Assembly: GCA_033807695.1 (NCBI GenBank)
Contig: CM066308.1
Span: forward strand, 3,844,001 to 3,908,000
Direction of reading: 5' to 3'
Origin: Daedaleopsis sinensis
Lineage: Eukaryota; Basidiomycota; Agaricomycetes; Polyporales; Polyporaceae
Length of the DNA: 64,000 nucleotides
In this document: positions 47,009 through 58,545 of the stretch, piece after piece
Layout: each line of letters starts with the position of its first letter
How positions within the stretch are numbered: position 1 is the first letter of the stretch
Position numbers and translations under genes: made by a program
The notes under the pieces: generated by a model
Told to the model about the DNA's origin: nothing
Databases searched by the model: none
Seen by the model: the letters and a program-made list of their open reading frames with translations, nothing else

Positions 47009-49299
47009 TCATAGCTTGGGTACTTGAGTCCGAGTCTTGAGGTCCCAGCGTAGTGATGCCCCCTTCAATCGCATGGCTTCCTTTGCCTGAAATTTCGCCA
47101 CAGCGGCTTCCCAGAATCGGGACATGGATGGAACGGTATTGTAATCCTCCAACTCGCGTAGGCTGCTAGGGGGATTTTTCGTTGCGGTCAGGTGGATAAC
47201 GTAGGCTGTGTCGGGGTGGACAGGACAAGGCGACAGTGACATTGTGTAGTACCAGGCCTCAAGTTCTCGGAAGCCCGACTCGAATTCAACATGATCGAAT
47301 ACCCACTTCTTTGTGAGGTGCGGCAACCCTCCGTCCACATAGTAGGTCGTGCAGTCGTGCGTGTGATTATCTGCCGGTTGAAATGACAGCCATGCGCAGC
47401 CCAGGCCGTGTGCAGTAAGTTTCTGGAGACCGCGTGCAGTAAGGTTCTGGAGGCCCGGGTCCTCGATACCTGAGCGCCCGAAGGAGAGGCACAGTGTTCC
47501 GGAGACGTCCCACTTGACTGTACCTGAGCGCGCGAAGGGATAGTACCCGCGGGAGATTTTCAATGTTGTCACCTTATCGGACGATGCGCTCAATTGAGAT
47601 TTTAATCCTTGGTCTTCCAGAGCTCGTAGATACCGCCAAGGGATGCGGAAAGGGGTATGTCTGTGGTATGGTGGTGGTAACACGGTGGAGTACGGACCAG
47701 GGGGGGGACTCGGATGTCGCGGCGCTGGAACAATGTAAATGTCGTTCCATTCCTTGAAAGTCAATTGGAAATGGTCGTGGCCTTTCGAATACATGCTAGG
47801 GCATGTGCTTAGAAGCCGGCGGTATATCGGCTTTCTAGATGACCCTAGGAGAACTTGAATCTTCTCTAGTACTTTGAAGTGGCCGCCGGTGTAGTAGAGA
47901 GGGCGTAATGGATCTGCTCCAGCTGTACACGGCCTAAGAACTAGTCCAACAAGGCCCGCATCACGGGCATATGCATGTTGAAAAGAGTCATAAGGTTCAG
48001 CACGTGTTGCCGACAGAATTGCAATGAGGTCAACTTGAGAATCTGTTTCAACTTGAAAGATCGGCAGATGCGCGAAAACTCCATAGGGCGTCGTACTGAA
48101 CACTGGGAGGGTGAAGGTATTTTCTGAACTCCCTAATTGCATATGCGTCTGTATATATATCATCATTAAACGCTATTAGTGATCACTCATTCTACTATCG
48201 CACGTTCCCGAAAGTGCGCCTCAAGGTGAAGATGCTAACTTTTATACTATCTGGTAACTTGTTCAATATAGAATCGGGGTAGAATTTTACTGGGGGGCGT
48301 GTCCAGCTGTCGAAATTGTAGTAAGTCGTCACGGTGTACATCACAGTGCGATAGCTAAGCACAAACCCGGTCTTGAAGCAAGATACTGAGGGAGCCAAGA
48401 GATAGTCACCGTAGCTCTCCGAGTCCGAGTCATAGTCGTCGTCTGAAGGAGCATTGGTCGCTTGTTAAATCATCACATGTGCGAAATGCTGTACTATGAC
48501 TGTGGCACATACCCACTTCCCACGCGAAAAGAGAAGTATCAATTGTGTTCTTCATAATCTCCTCTTGCAGCCGTCGAAACGCATTCCGTGCCTCGCCGTA
48601 CAATGGTGGCAGATGCACATTGAAGATTCCGAAAAGAGAGTATGCCTCATCTTCGACGCGGGTTGTCTCTCGCTCCGCAGCCCAGGACATACGTTCAGCA
48701 ACACTGAAAGAGTAGACGTCCGCTTGTCGCGTGAGTACGGCAGCAGGAATCTTTGTTTCTTTCTGGAGTACATCGACGAGCTCGTGTTTGGTACCCTTGA
48801 GCTCCCATTCCTTGGAGAGAAAGAGTACGTATCGTGGTGCGATGAGCTCTTGAAGCGTCCATCCTCGAGTAGCCCACTTTCCGAAGGCCCCCCAACTTGG
48901 TTTCCGCAGAGGTTTGTTGACCATCTCATCGAAGTAATCGGAGGATTGATCGCCCAGGTATACGAGACAGACCTCTGCGAGGGAGTAGTACGTCCACATG
49001 GAGTTGATCGCTTCCGAGAGCTCCGAGCTGCTCGATTTGTCGATACAACAGGTGTCGTTCCAGATCCAGTCATACCCGAGTTCCTCTGCGAGCTTGCAAG
49101 ACTCCCGGACTTTGTCGGACGAGAAATCGAGGGGATTCGTCCCGTCGGCCGTACAACGCGCGCAGATGGCCTGTGTCTCCTGGAATGTCTGCTCGTGCCC
49201 GTCCCAGAAATGCGAGAGAATGGCGAAGCCGGCACGCGTCGCTTCCTTTGCGGAGGGGAAGTACTGGAGCTCGGCTCGAGCAGTGCTGAGTAACCACAT
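47009..49299 (-). CDS. HET-domain protein, HET2
   Basis: Exons (minus): 49299-48513, 48442-48367, 48306-48240, 48148-47009; 689 residues, phases consistent and the same four-exon plan as HET1. HET blocks: MWLLSTARAELQYF, AGFAILSHFWDG, YDWIWNDTCCIDKSS, SELSEAINSM, YLGDQSSDYF and ATRGWTLQELIAP. Exon 2 gives an acidic stretch (DDDYDSDSESYGDYL). The C-terminal region keeps the shared blocks (TTPYGVFAHLPI, LRPCTAGADPLRPLYYTGG, PFRIPWRYLRALEDQ, DCTTYYVDGG, SLSPCPVHPDT). In place of 'NDxxxSE' variants seen elsewhere, the HET core is fully conserved, so the protein should be functional. It converges on KHE2. Confidence 0.85.
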
Positions 49300-52192
49300 T
49301 GGTAACTTCTATAGCTCAATGCGTGAGTTTGGGGAGTGCGGTACTGTAGTGGGGCAAACGTACCTTCGGTCAAGCTCCTATGGACAATATGCTTCTAATA
49401 CGCGCGATGGAGCGTCTTCGGGATGAAGTGAGCCGTCGATCGTTGAAGGTAGAGCGTACGGCTTCGACTGAGGAAGTTGATCGTCCGGTCCTATGGGATG
49501 GATGAGGCGGATGAGGGATAGGAGTCGTAGGAGAGTGCGTGGGGATGGTGGATGGTCAGCGTTGGAACAGCAGCCTTGCCAGTGGGGAACAAGCTCCAGG
49601 GGAGGTCGATATGGGAGGGATAGTGAGTCACGTATGAGTTTGAGGTCGTGCGGTAGTGCGAGAGTGGTTGACGGACGAGAGTAGCAGTCGGCGAGGAGAT
49701 CGACGGGGTGAGAGGTAGGGGAGGAGAGGAGGCGTACACAGCAGGCAGAGCCGCATGTACCGTGGTATTCGTGAGGATGACACGCCGACCGGCGTTCACT
49801 CCTTTTGACAGCGAAGGTGGACGTGGCCCGGGACGACATAAGTCTGCACACCCACCACATGCATCGCAGGCTGCTAGGGTTCCATTCTATGATCCACCTT
49901 CTGCGCAATTATCGATGGGATGTGATTGGCCTGCATAAGTGGTCACGGTGCGCGAGGCCAATGTGTCCACCATGATGATTAAGTACCGGCATCGCATTTA
50001 ATACCTGACATTGCTAGGATGCTTGGTACATATACAGAGTAGTCTGTACGCCGTGATCGAGTGGTCGTTCGGATTTTTGAGTTCATGGTGGACAGTCGGG
50101 GGACGTTCTGTGAGCATGAGAAACCCAGTCACGGTGTTCAGGGATCCGTGCACTGCGTATTCAGACGTTTTGCGCCGCGTCCCCGAGCAAGCGCTGTCCA
50201 CCACGTTCCTGCTACACATGTCAACGGCGACTGCGAAGCATGTCTCGTGTCTCAGAGAAGGCGAACTAAGCACTCACCTGTATGGCGATCCCATGGGCGG
50301 TGGAAGGCGCGTACGTCGCTGCGTGACTCGAAAACGAGACGGTCCTGACATGAGAGCGGTCAAGGGTGCGCAGTGTACATTTGTGAATCCAGATACTTAC
50401 AAGTGGCGCTTTGTTCGCCCCGAGTGGTCTCGATACTCGCCGATTCAGGCGTCGGGGGACACTCCGCGATTGGAAAATGCCGTTCAAACAAGATATGAAT
50501 ATGTCACTGCGGCGATGTATCCAAAGTCTAATAAATATGACTTTCACATGGAATTAGACGAGATAATCCCTTTAGAATCGTGCGAAGCGAAGCTTACATC
50601 GCGCCCTCCTGCCAGTGGCACTAGCTGCTCGAGCATTGTGTCTTACTGATGCCCTACCGGCGTCGCTCCTCGCGGATTTCGCAGTCCCCTGTGCTGTGCC
50701 GGCACACCAACCTGGTCATCTAACCGCTTCTACTGGATGTGTTCAGAGATATCTTTGAGTCATAGTGCAGATGCGTACTGACCTAGCGAAGACCTTGCCT
50801 ACCTCCAAACAGCGGAACGGCGAGTCGTGCCAGATATGGCTATAACCATCGTTGGAGTGGCAGGAGGAGTCTCGCGTCACGGAGCTGTAGTCGCGCTCGT
50901 AGCACTGTATGGTCTACGTCAGCATCAGGCTAGCAAGTTCATACATATCGATCACGTACCGGTAACTCACATATTATTGTGGGTCTGTACTCAACGGTTG
51001 GCCACTACGTCGTCCACGACTTTACACGGAAGTGCTTTCGACGCCGTCCGGGGCCTATGCCTGACGACAGCGGAGGGTTAGCCGAGTACATGCCCGCTCA
51101 GATGTGCATCTTCGCCCGGAGCAGCATGGAGCTTGGATGTTGCGCATAACATGAGCGCAGCGAGTCGTCTACATGCAACCACCGAGTTCGAGGGCAGTGT
51201 TCGCATGTGCCGCACGACGAAGTCGGTAGTGGTTACGTTGTCATCAGTACCGACGCGATACGGCAACAGCGAGGGCTAAAGATGAGCTCTTCGTCTGCCG
51301 TGCGTTCCTGAAGGGGCATTTTCACTTCCTGGGCCATACGATGTTAACCTGTGTAGTACCTTCTGTCCGAGTTCGCGAGCGTGGAAGTTCTCAGATGTGC
51401 CACAGGAGCAGGCCAATGTCAAGTACTCACCGGCGTGCGACGTGCGGGGGCATGCTCCGCCGACGACTGAAAAGAGCTTACTGCGCATCCTGCTTTCCGC
51501 ATTCAAAAACGGCCCGCCATGGTACCAAGGTCGTCGACTGGTGCAAGAGATCTGGATGTATTGCTAGAGACCGATGTGCGAGTGAGATGTGCTCTAGTAA
51601 TCTGGGTCACGACCACACCGGGTGAGTGACATTCGAGACCTGCTAGGAAGGTTCGAGCGATGGAGAGAGCGGAGGGAAGGATTTCATAAAGCTCACCTTA
51701 ACCTCGTAGCTGGTGGAGAGGAGCACAATATTCGAAGGTGGATCATTGGTACCGCGACAATCGGCAGCGGGCGTGGGAATGTGCGATGACATAATCTTGG
51801 TACTGGCGCCGCCGCGCCCAATGCTGCCTCGAACGACGGACATAAGGTATACCCTGGACATACCACGACTTGGACCCGGTCTGGTCTCTAGACTAGCTTA
51901 GTGTGTAGTCAGCTCTTGTCTCACCTAGCTGGAGTTCACCCAAGCTCTGCTCGTCGCCTTCAATCTGCTCTACGGCCATCCGGGATCTTCGCAAGCCAAG
52001 TGTCAGGCGCGGAGCGAAGACTGGCTTTACACGCCCTTGCCTTGCCCTTTTCGTTCGCCGCAATGGCACGCAACCCAATGCAACTAGCTAGCAGGTGCTG
52101 TCGATACACGGCCGGGCCTCGCGTGTGACTCTCTAGACTCTCTTTCCCGTTGCTCTTGCACTCCCGTCAACTCCACCACCATCCGTTTCGCC
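49300..52192. repeat. Spacer upstream of HET2, inverted copy of 27.0-29.2 kb
   Basis: Matches the HET1-KHE1 spacer in inverse orientation, with interruptions, to about 51490. Shared protein-like fragments (for example ALYGLRQHQASKFIHIDH at 50900 and a related PLYGLRHHHASKLIRIEH on the minus strand near 27670) show that an ancestral gene was duplicated here and then decayed in both copies. The family is not recognised. 51.5-52.19 kb has no counterpart that I could see. Confidence 0.6.
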
Positions 52193-52523
52193 ATGTCTCC
52201 ACCAAGCTCATCGGACCGTCCTCGATCTTCTATTCTTGATGGTAAGTCACTCTCGCTCTTAATATCTATGCTGGAACTCTTATTTATGTTCTGTTTCCGC
52301 AGAGTTATCCACACTGCATTCGTCCCAGTTCTTTGCCTCTGCCCAGACCCAGGAACTCGTGTGGGACGGCAACCCATTCCCGACGTTGAGTGCGGTCAGG
52401 ACAGATGTATCAGCCAGGGTGGCACTCGAGGCGGCCAAAGTGGAGATGAAGATGCGTGCTGCCAGGTTGGAGGCGCAGATCGATGCTCGGACCAGGGATC
52501 AGGAGGCGAAAGGTCGAGATTGA
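52193..52523 (+). CDS. Small coiled-coil hypothetical protein
   Basis: Exons 52193-52241 and 52303-52523 (intron GTAAGT...CCGCAG, 61 nt; phase consistent), 89 residues. After a Ser/Pro N-terminus (MSPPSSSDRPRSSILD) the splice leads into ELSTLHSSQFFASAQTQ and WDGNPFPTL, then an Ala/Arg/Glu-rich helix (ALEAAKVEMKMRAARLEAQI) predicted to form a coiled coil. The splice signals are good and the chosen frame closes neatly. No known family. It lies in the spacer between HET2 and the KHE3 pseudogene. Confidence 0.45.
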
Positions 52524-53570
52524 CTGAAGGTTCTGCATATCACCTCCCTCGACGCTCGCATCTTCGATGTCGATGCACACTGCAAGGGATGCAGGGCAGT
52601 ATCGACCTCGTCCTACCTATCCTCGGTGAGGCGCAGCCAGATACACCTATGGTTCTGCCTTCTATCCATGCTCAACACTCTTCCGACGCCCCGACCGACG
52701 ATGCGTACTCTGATATCTCCCCCCAGTGACCTGTCGCGATGCTGCGTAGACAATCTGCCCTTGAATTAGGGTCTGTAGGACGACGGTGGTCTCAACTTCT
52801 CGCTGTCAATTGATCGAGAGGCGAAGGGTCCGTGCCGCTCTATCAAGCGGACGGCATACGCGGGGAGTCTTATGTTGTCCATCAAGGTCGAGGAGACGTG
52901 ACGTGCTCTCCGCAGTCAGCATGAGGTGCGTTTGGTCCGTCCGTCGTATGGTCTTAGACTATGCTCACGTCCTCTGTCATATCTTACTGCAGATATTCTC
53001 CGACTTCAACCCGTTCTCGCACGCGGACTGCGCTGTATCACTGCATCTCTCGTCATACCACGCTGCATCTCGTCGACCAGCTTCCATGGTCCCTGTCAGG
53101 CTGCTCGCACTCGCATCCCGACCGCCTGCGTTTACTCCCCCCGCATTGCTCGCATCTGTCGCTCTTGCTTCCACGTTCTCTCTGCTATGCTCTGTCTTCG
53201 TACCTGTGCTTTGTACTTAGCGTTTCCGACTCCATCGTTGCCATATACACCCTCACACCCGCCAGCGCGCCGCAGACCTACCTGACGACGCTCCATTCTC
53301 GCTTGACATTTGCGCGTCTTGCCTCCTGTTCAACCGTGCGGCGTGCAGTCGCACGGTTAACCCTGACTGTTACAAGCGGCGGGCTGGTTCCAGGCGCAGG
53401 CTATTTCTAGCATCAGAGACCCGGCGACGAAGAGAAGATTCGACTGAGATAACATGTTCTTGATGGATAGCTGGACAAAACTGGTGCTGGTAAGGCCGAT
53501 CTGCCTCGCTCCGGGTGACGCACGACGCCGTTGTGCCGCGATCTTCTACGGAGTTCCTTCCCGTCCTATA
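52524..53570. other. Intergenic
   Basis: No gene supported. Open frames at 52.9-53.4 kb are Ser/Leu/Cys-rich and pyrimidine-driven. This is the 5' flank of the KHE3 pseudogene. Confidence 0.35.
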
Positions 53571-54845
53571 ACTCTTTTCCTCCCCAGATCCTCCGAGTCC
53601 CCATCACTGACCTCTGACGCCTCCTTCACAACGCGGTCCAGACGCGCCATCCTCTCACCGCGCACTGCGAGGTCGACGGCAAGGCGGTCGAACACCTCAC
53701 GTACTACCCTCCTATCATACCACCAGAAGACCAATCGGTGGCTGGACTGCGGCGTCGCGAAAACGACGGACTTGTGGACGAACTTTGGCAAGGCACTGGA
53801 GGGGAACTAGAAGGTAAGTATCTGATTTGCGCATCTACCTTACGCGCCGCGTCGTCTCCTGTACGGTCCAACATGTGCGAGCTTATGTCTACCCGCAGCG
53901 GGGAGCATTCCTAGACGGCGAACGGCTACTAGTCGACCGTCTTGACTTCGAAGAGCTCCCTCTCAAGTTCTTCGATCCCTCGCTTGGCCTAAGATTGTCC
54001 GATGTTGTGCAATGCGGCTCGAAGAGATCTCCCTCGCACATCGTAAGTCTCGTCCCTTTTCCGAACGCAGTGCTATAGCACCCTCAACTGATATAGCTAT
54101 ACCCCGCACGTGTGACGTTCAGCGTGGTCGTGTCACCCGAACTTCCTCGATGATCTGACGTCGGAGTAAGGTTCAGTCTTCGAGTCCCCGGTGCCCCGCC
54201 TGCACCAGCTAGTCGGAAAAGTGATTACCTCGACACAAGAATGACTTCTGGATTGGGCTCGCGGTATTACCGCTTACCGCATTACGCAAGCTCATCCGTA
54301 CGTCGATTCCAGCCACTAATAGCGTGTACCCTCCACATCTGCAGCGAGCGCCCCGAATTTCCCCTTCCTCTGTGCGTGGTGTTCATAGTCCCACTATCGA
54401 GATCGAGGTACGTCGGATCATCTCTTGACGGCGAGCACCCTGTAGACTCATTTCGATCGATAGCAGCGTACAAGGTGTCGCAGTACCTCGGATGTTTCCT
54501 CTACCCCAGCGCGACGATCCCAGAGACAAGCCTTTGACGCCATCTACCCAACGAAGTATGCGCCTCCGCCCGACGCACAGCCCGAGAAGTCGGCCTCCGA
54601 ATACACTTCCACGGCGTCGCATCCCTCCGACACGGATTCTTTCACTTCGACATCTGGTGCACAGCTACTGCTGACGAAGGGCGCGGTGCCGGAGCTGGTC
54701 AAAGCGCTCGAGCTCCCCGAAAAGTCGACGTTCGCTGCGGACATGTACCGCGCTCTCGAGCAGGCGCGCGTACAACGGGAAGGTCGGAAGACCAGCGCGT
54801 CGAATGTCGAGCCGTGGACTTCTCGAGGGACTCGGCTCATTGAGC
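53571..54845 (+). pseudogene. KHE3, degenerate Mit_KHE1-like gene
   Basis: All five exon regions of the KHE genes are recognisable in order. Exon 1 lacks the initiator Met and targeting segment, is frame-shifted near 53730, and has TAG (53808-53810) where the others have the Trp of NWK. Exon 2 (53899-54042) is still open, with one extra codon (RLLVDRLDFEEL). Exon 3 (about 54176-54300) and exon 4 (about 54345-54415) contain stops and shifts. Exon 5 (about 54473-54805) keeps ELVKALELPEKSTFAADMYR. Several splice sites survive (GTAAGT after exon 2, GTACGT after exons 3 and 4). It is clearly non-functional as a full-length protein. Confidence 0.8.
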
Positions 54846-55478
54846 ATGATTGATCAATGTAGACCTGCTCTTCTAATCTTACATCATGAGATATTGTCCT
54901 ACTACGTTACAACCCGTGAGACCGATTTCCGCTGATGTGCCAGAGTACATGAGGACGCAGGTGCGTGCGTAAGAATTGAGTACAAAGCTGACACAACGCG
55001 TACTAGATGGAACAATAGTCCTCGTTCTACACATTTTTGCGCGGCGGCGGGGCAGACCTTGGGCGTGTCGCCAGTGGGCCCAGTCTCAATCTGCGACTCC
55101 GGCTTACTTCGCACACTCCTCTCCTGTGGTGGTGTCAATGATCCTGTTACTGAAGTACGTCATGTTGCGTCTCATTGTCTAACATCTTTCTAATACATCT
55201 CAATCCCAGAGACAGTATGGCCCACCTCGACGCGAATATGTACACCTTCGCAACCCGAGAAGCGGACTCCGAACACGCTCTAAGAAATATACACATGTCC
55301 GAAACAATATCAACGTGACAAGCAACATATCAACAAGATGAGTCCGAGAAATATCAGGTCAGAGAGTTACTCAAGACTCGGAGTCAAAGACTACACAGTA
55401 GAAAGGTTCAGACGAAAGGCGAGATAGAGCCAAGTACTATGTAAACGTAAGTGTCAACCGTTCAAGTTCATACCTATA
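54846..55478. other. Convergent 3' intergenic of KHE3 and HET3
   Basis: Homologous in position to 46465-47008. A minus-strand frame reading ALYSILTHAP near 54970 corresponds to a similar one beyond KHE2, so the 3' flank was duplicated too. No gene. Confidence 0.45.
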
Positions 55479-58201
55479 CTACCGATGCCATGAAGACCAG
55501 ACGTGATGCGAACCAACTAGTGCGAAGACAATCACTAGTATGACGGGAGTTGGATCGGGGAAATGCGCGGCAGCGCTGACGCATTCTGATGTGCACAGTG
55601 GCTCCTTTTGAGCCTCTGAACTTGGACTGGATGCTGTCCCGACCTTTCCGTTGACAGCGTCATCATGATCAGTCACGGAGGGTCCTCCGTGCACACCGTC
55701 TCCGCCAATCCCCGAACGTGTTTGCACGTCCTCCGTCCGATCCACCCCATGGCTCGCCGTGCGCATCCTCCCCATGGGAGTCCAATACAAGGGGTGCCGG
55801 ATAAATGGGAGCTTGCTTAACGCGAGGCCACGTAGCGGACTTAGTAGCGGGGACTTGAATCGCATCTGCGCCGCTCCCAATGCCCTGCTCTCAGGCTGCG
55901 CTAGTTGCCATGCATTAGGTGCGCGAACCTGTAACTCCGGTGTTACAATCACGGCGGGGCTCGCGCCCAAGGAACTATCTAGATTGTAGTCACGGTAGGT
56001 GTCTGTCGAGGTACTGGATGGGCCTGGCAGTGTCTCGGAGTCGAAACGGGAGACTTGGATGGACTCCACAGATAGTGCGACCGGCGTGACCACACTAGCA
56101 GTGATACTAGTAGCCAGTTCAAGTGGCAATCCTTTGATTCTTTGCTTTTCTTTGAGTGCGCTTGCAGCTTCTTTCCAGTTCGAATGCATAGAGGGCACTG
56201 CATCGTAAAGCTTGAACTCGTGGAAAGTTCTGGGCCAACGGCGTGTCGCCGTTAAGCTGACATTATATGTCGATGTGGGGTGTTGAGGGCAAGGTGATAG
56301 TGTCATCGTGAAGAAGTAGTACGGGGAGGGTTCCACGAGGATGCTTCCATAGTGGATCCACATCTTTCTCGGCGGTGACCATTGGTCGACATGGTCAGTT
56401 GTACAGTTATGGGTGATGTGCTCCTCGTGTTCTACACGTAGCCAAGCGGGACCGAGACCGTTCGTAGTGACCAGGTCGGAGTTCTTGTAGCATCGTCCAA
56501 AGGATAGACAGACTGTACTGAAAGGCGTTCTCTTCAGTTGCATTCGAAGTGTAACGGACCCATCGCCCTTGAAGGAGGCAGATTCTTCCGAAGATGTGTG
56601 CACATCCCAACAAGCGCCAATCTGGTCTTCTAGAGCTCGAAGATAGCGCCAATGAATACGGAAAGGGGAAGAACTGCTGTAGTTCATGAATGATGTGAGC
56701 TGTGGATTACGTGGGGGGTGTCGTGATCCAGGAATAATGTAGATGTCTCGCCATTGCAGGGTATGCCAATCCAAGTTATGGCATGAATCCCCAACGTTCA
56801 CAAGTCGGGGGTTGAAGTTGAAATAAAGGCCGCTTGAATAGAGAGACCCGGCGATCTTCTTGTAATGCTGGCTTGTGTAGTAGAGAGGATGCAATGAATC
56901 CATGCCATCTTTACACGGTCTGAGCATAAGGGCTAGGGTGACCGTGTGACATGAGTCATGATTCGGAACATGCCGACTGTCCGAGTCAGTGAGTGTAGCA
57001 AACAGGATCCCAAGAAGTTGGCCGTCATCGTGAAGATCTAAGACTGGTATGCGGGCGCATACCCCATATGAGGTCATGGTAAATATCGGGTGGCTTGGGG
57101 TATCCCCTCTCAGTGACTGCATTGAGGTCTGTAGAATGAATGGTTACTTATTCAAGTCGCCATCACATAGACACTGGGGCAAGGCGAATACACTGACTTT
57201 GATATCATCTGGTATAGGGAGTTTGCTCATGGTGTTCGGATCGAATTTTAATGATGACCTTTGTATCTATGGTAAGCTGTGATAGTAATGCGCACTAGTG
57301 AATAGTAAATGATACAGTACCGTGTGGGGCGTCGAAATACTGATGGCGCAGGTGCGAGGAGGTAGTCGTGGTCATCGGGGAATAGGCCTTCAATATTGTA
57401 CCCACTCTCCCAGACAAAAAGAGAAGTATCGATCGTGTTCTTCATGATTTCTTCTTGAAGTCGCCGGAATGCCTGCCTTCCTTCCCCATACAACGGTGGT
57501 AGATTGACATTGAATATGCCGAAGAGACAGTATGCTGTATCTTCCTCGCGGCTTGTGTGTCGAAGAGCAGCCCATGACATACGCTCAGCAACACTGAAGG
57601 AATAAACATCGACTTTGTGCGTGAGAACAACTTCAGGGATACCCGTAACGTATTCGAGCCCGTTGGCGAGCTCGTGTTTGTTCCCTATGACGTCCCATTC
57701 CCGAGAGATGAAAAGCACATCACACGGTGCAATGAGCTCTTGAAGCGTCCATCCACGGGTGAGCCACTTTCCTAAAGGACTCCCGGATGTATACGAGATT
57801 TCGGCCGAGTTCAAGTTGAGCACTGCATTTGCCAACTCGGAGGTAGATCGATCACCCAGGTAAGTGAGACATATCTCTGCGAGAGAGTAGTATATCCACA
57901 TGGAGTTGATCGCCTCCGAAAGCTCCGAGCTGCTGTCTTTGTTGATACAGCAGGTGTCGTTCCAGATCCAGTCGTATCCTAGGCGTTCAGCGAGCTTGCA
58001 GGACCCCTGGACTTTGTCCGACGAGAAGTCGCGCGGATTTGTCCCATCGGCCTCACATCGAGCACGAAGGGACTGTGTTTCCTGGAAGGACTGCTCGTTC
58101 CCATCCCAATAATGCGACAGGATGGCATATCCGACCAAGGTCGCTTCTTTGACCGAAGGGAAGTGTCTCAGCTCCGCTCGAGTGGTGCTGAGTAGCCACA
58201 T
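55479..58201 (-). CDS. HET-domain protein with C-terminal membrane anchor, HET3
   Basis: Exons (minus): 58201-57321, 57258-57198, 57128-55479; 863 residues, phases consistent. HET blocks: MWLLSTTRAELRHF, VGYAILSHYWDGNEQSF, YDWIWNDTCCINKDSS (Asn for Asp compared with HET1 and HET2), SELSEAINSM, LTRGWTLQELIAP. The first intron of HET1 and HET2 is absent here and the sequence reads straight through (FVWESGYNIEGLFPDDHDYL). The shared C-terminal region is present (TSYGVCARIPVL, LRPCKDGMDSLHPLYYTS, PFRIHWRYLRALEDQ), but the last exon is about 170-200 codons longer than in its paralogues. It adds a Ser/Thr/Pro-rich linker and ends in a hydrophobic helix (PVILVIVFALVGSHHVW) followed by four residues: a tail-anchor-like terminus. 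Confidence 0.85.
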
Positions 58202-58545
58202 CGGTATCTGTGATCGTGGGTGAGATCAGAGCCTCTGGAAGCGGGGCTCGTACGGCGAGCAGCAAAACAGCATACCGCATGAGATTAAAAACTATAGAAG
58301 ATCTTTAGACGAAAGATATTGAGGCCAAACACGCTTGAGGGGAAGAGACTTTTTGAAGTCGAAATGATACAGAGAGCGAGATGGTTACGACCACGGTGGA
58401 GCTTGAGGTGACTCGCGCTCGGAGCCGACCTGAGTGGGTGACTGCAGATCACCCCAGATCAGAGTCAAAGGTGAGGATCGGTTGAAATGTAAGCTGGTGT
58501 AGGAGCTCCGTGGGACGGTCAACTAGTAGAGGACTGTGTAGAGTA
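58202..58545. other. HET3 upstream region
   Basis: Promoter and 5' flank of HET3. No other feature seen. Confidence 0.4.

Noticed and set aside
48496..49293. 265-codon plus-strand frame antisense to HET2 exon 1
   Set aside because: Exact shadow of the HET-domain exon; the minus-strand protein carries all HET motifs.
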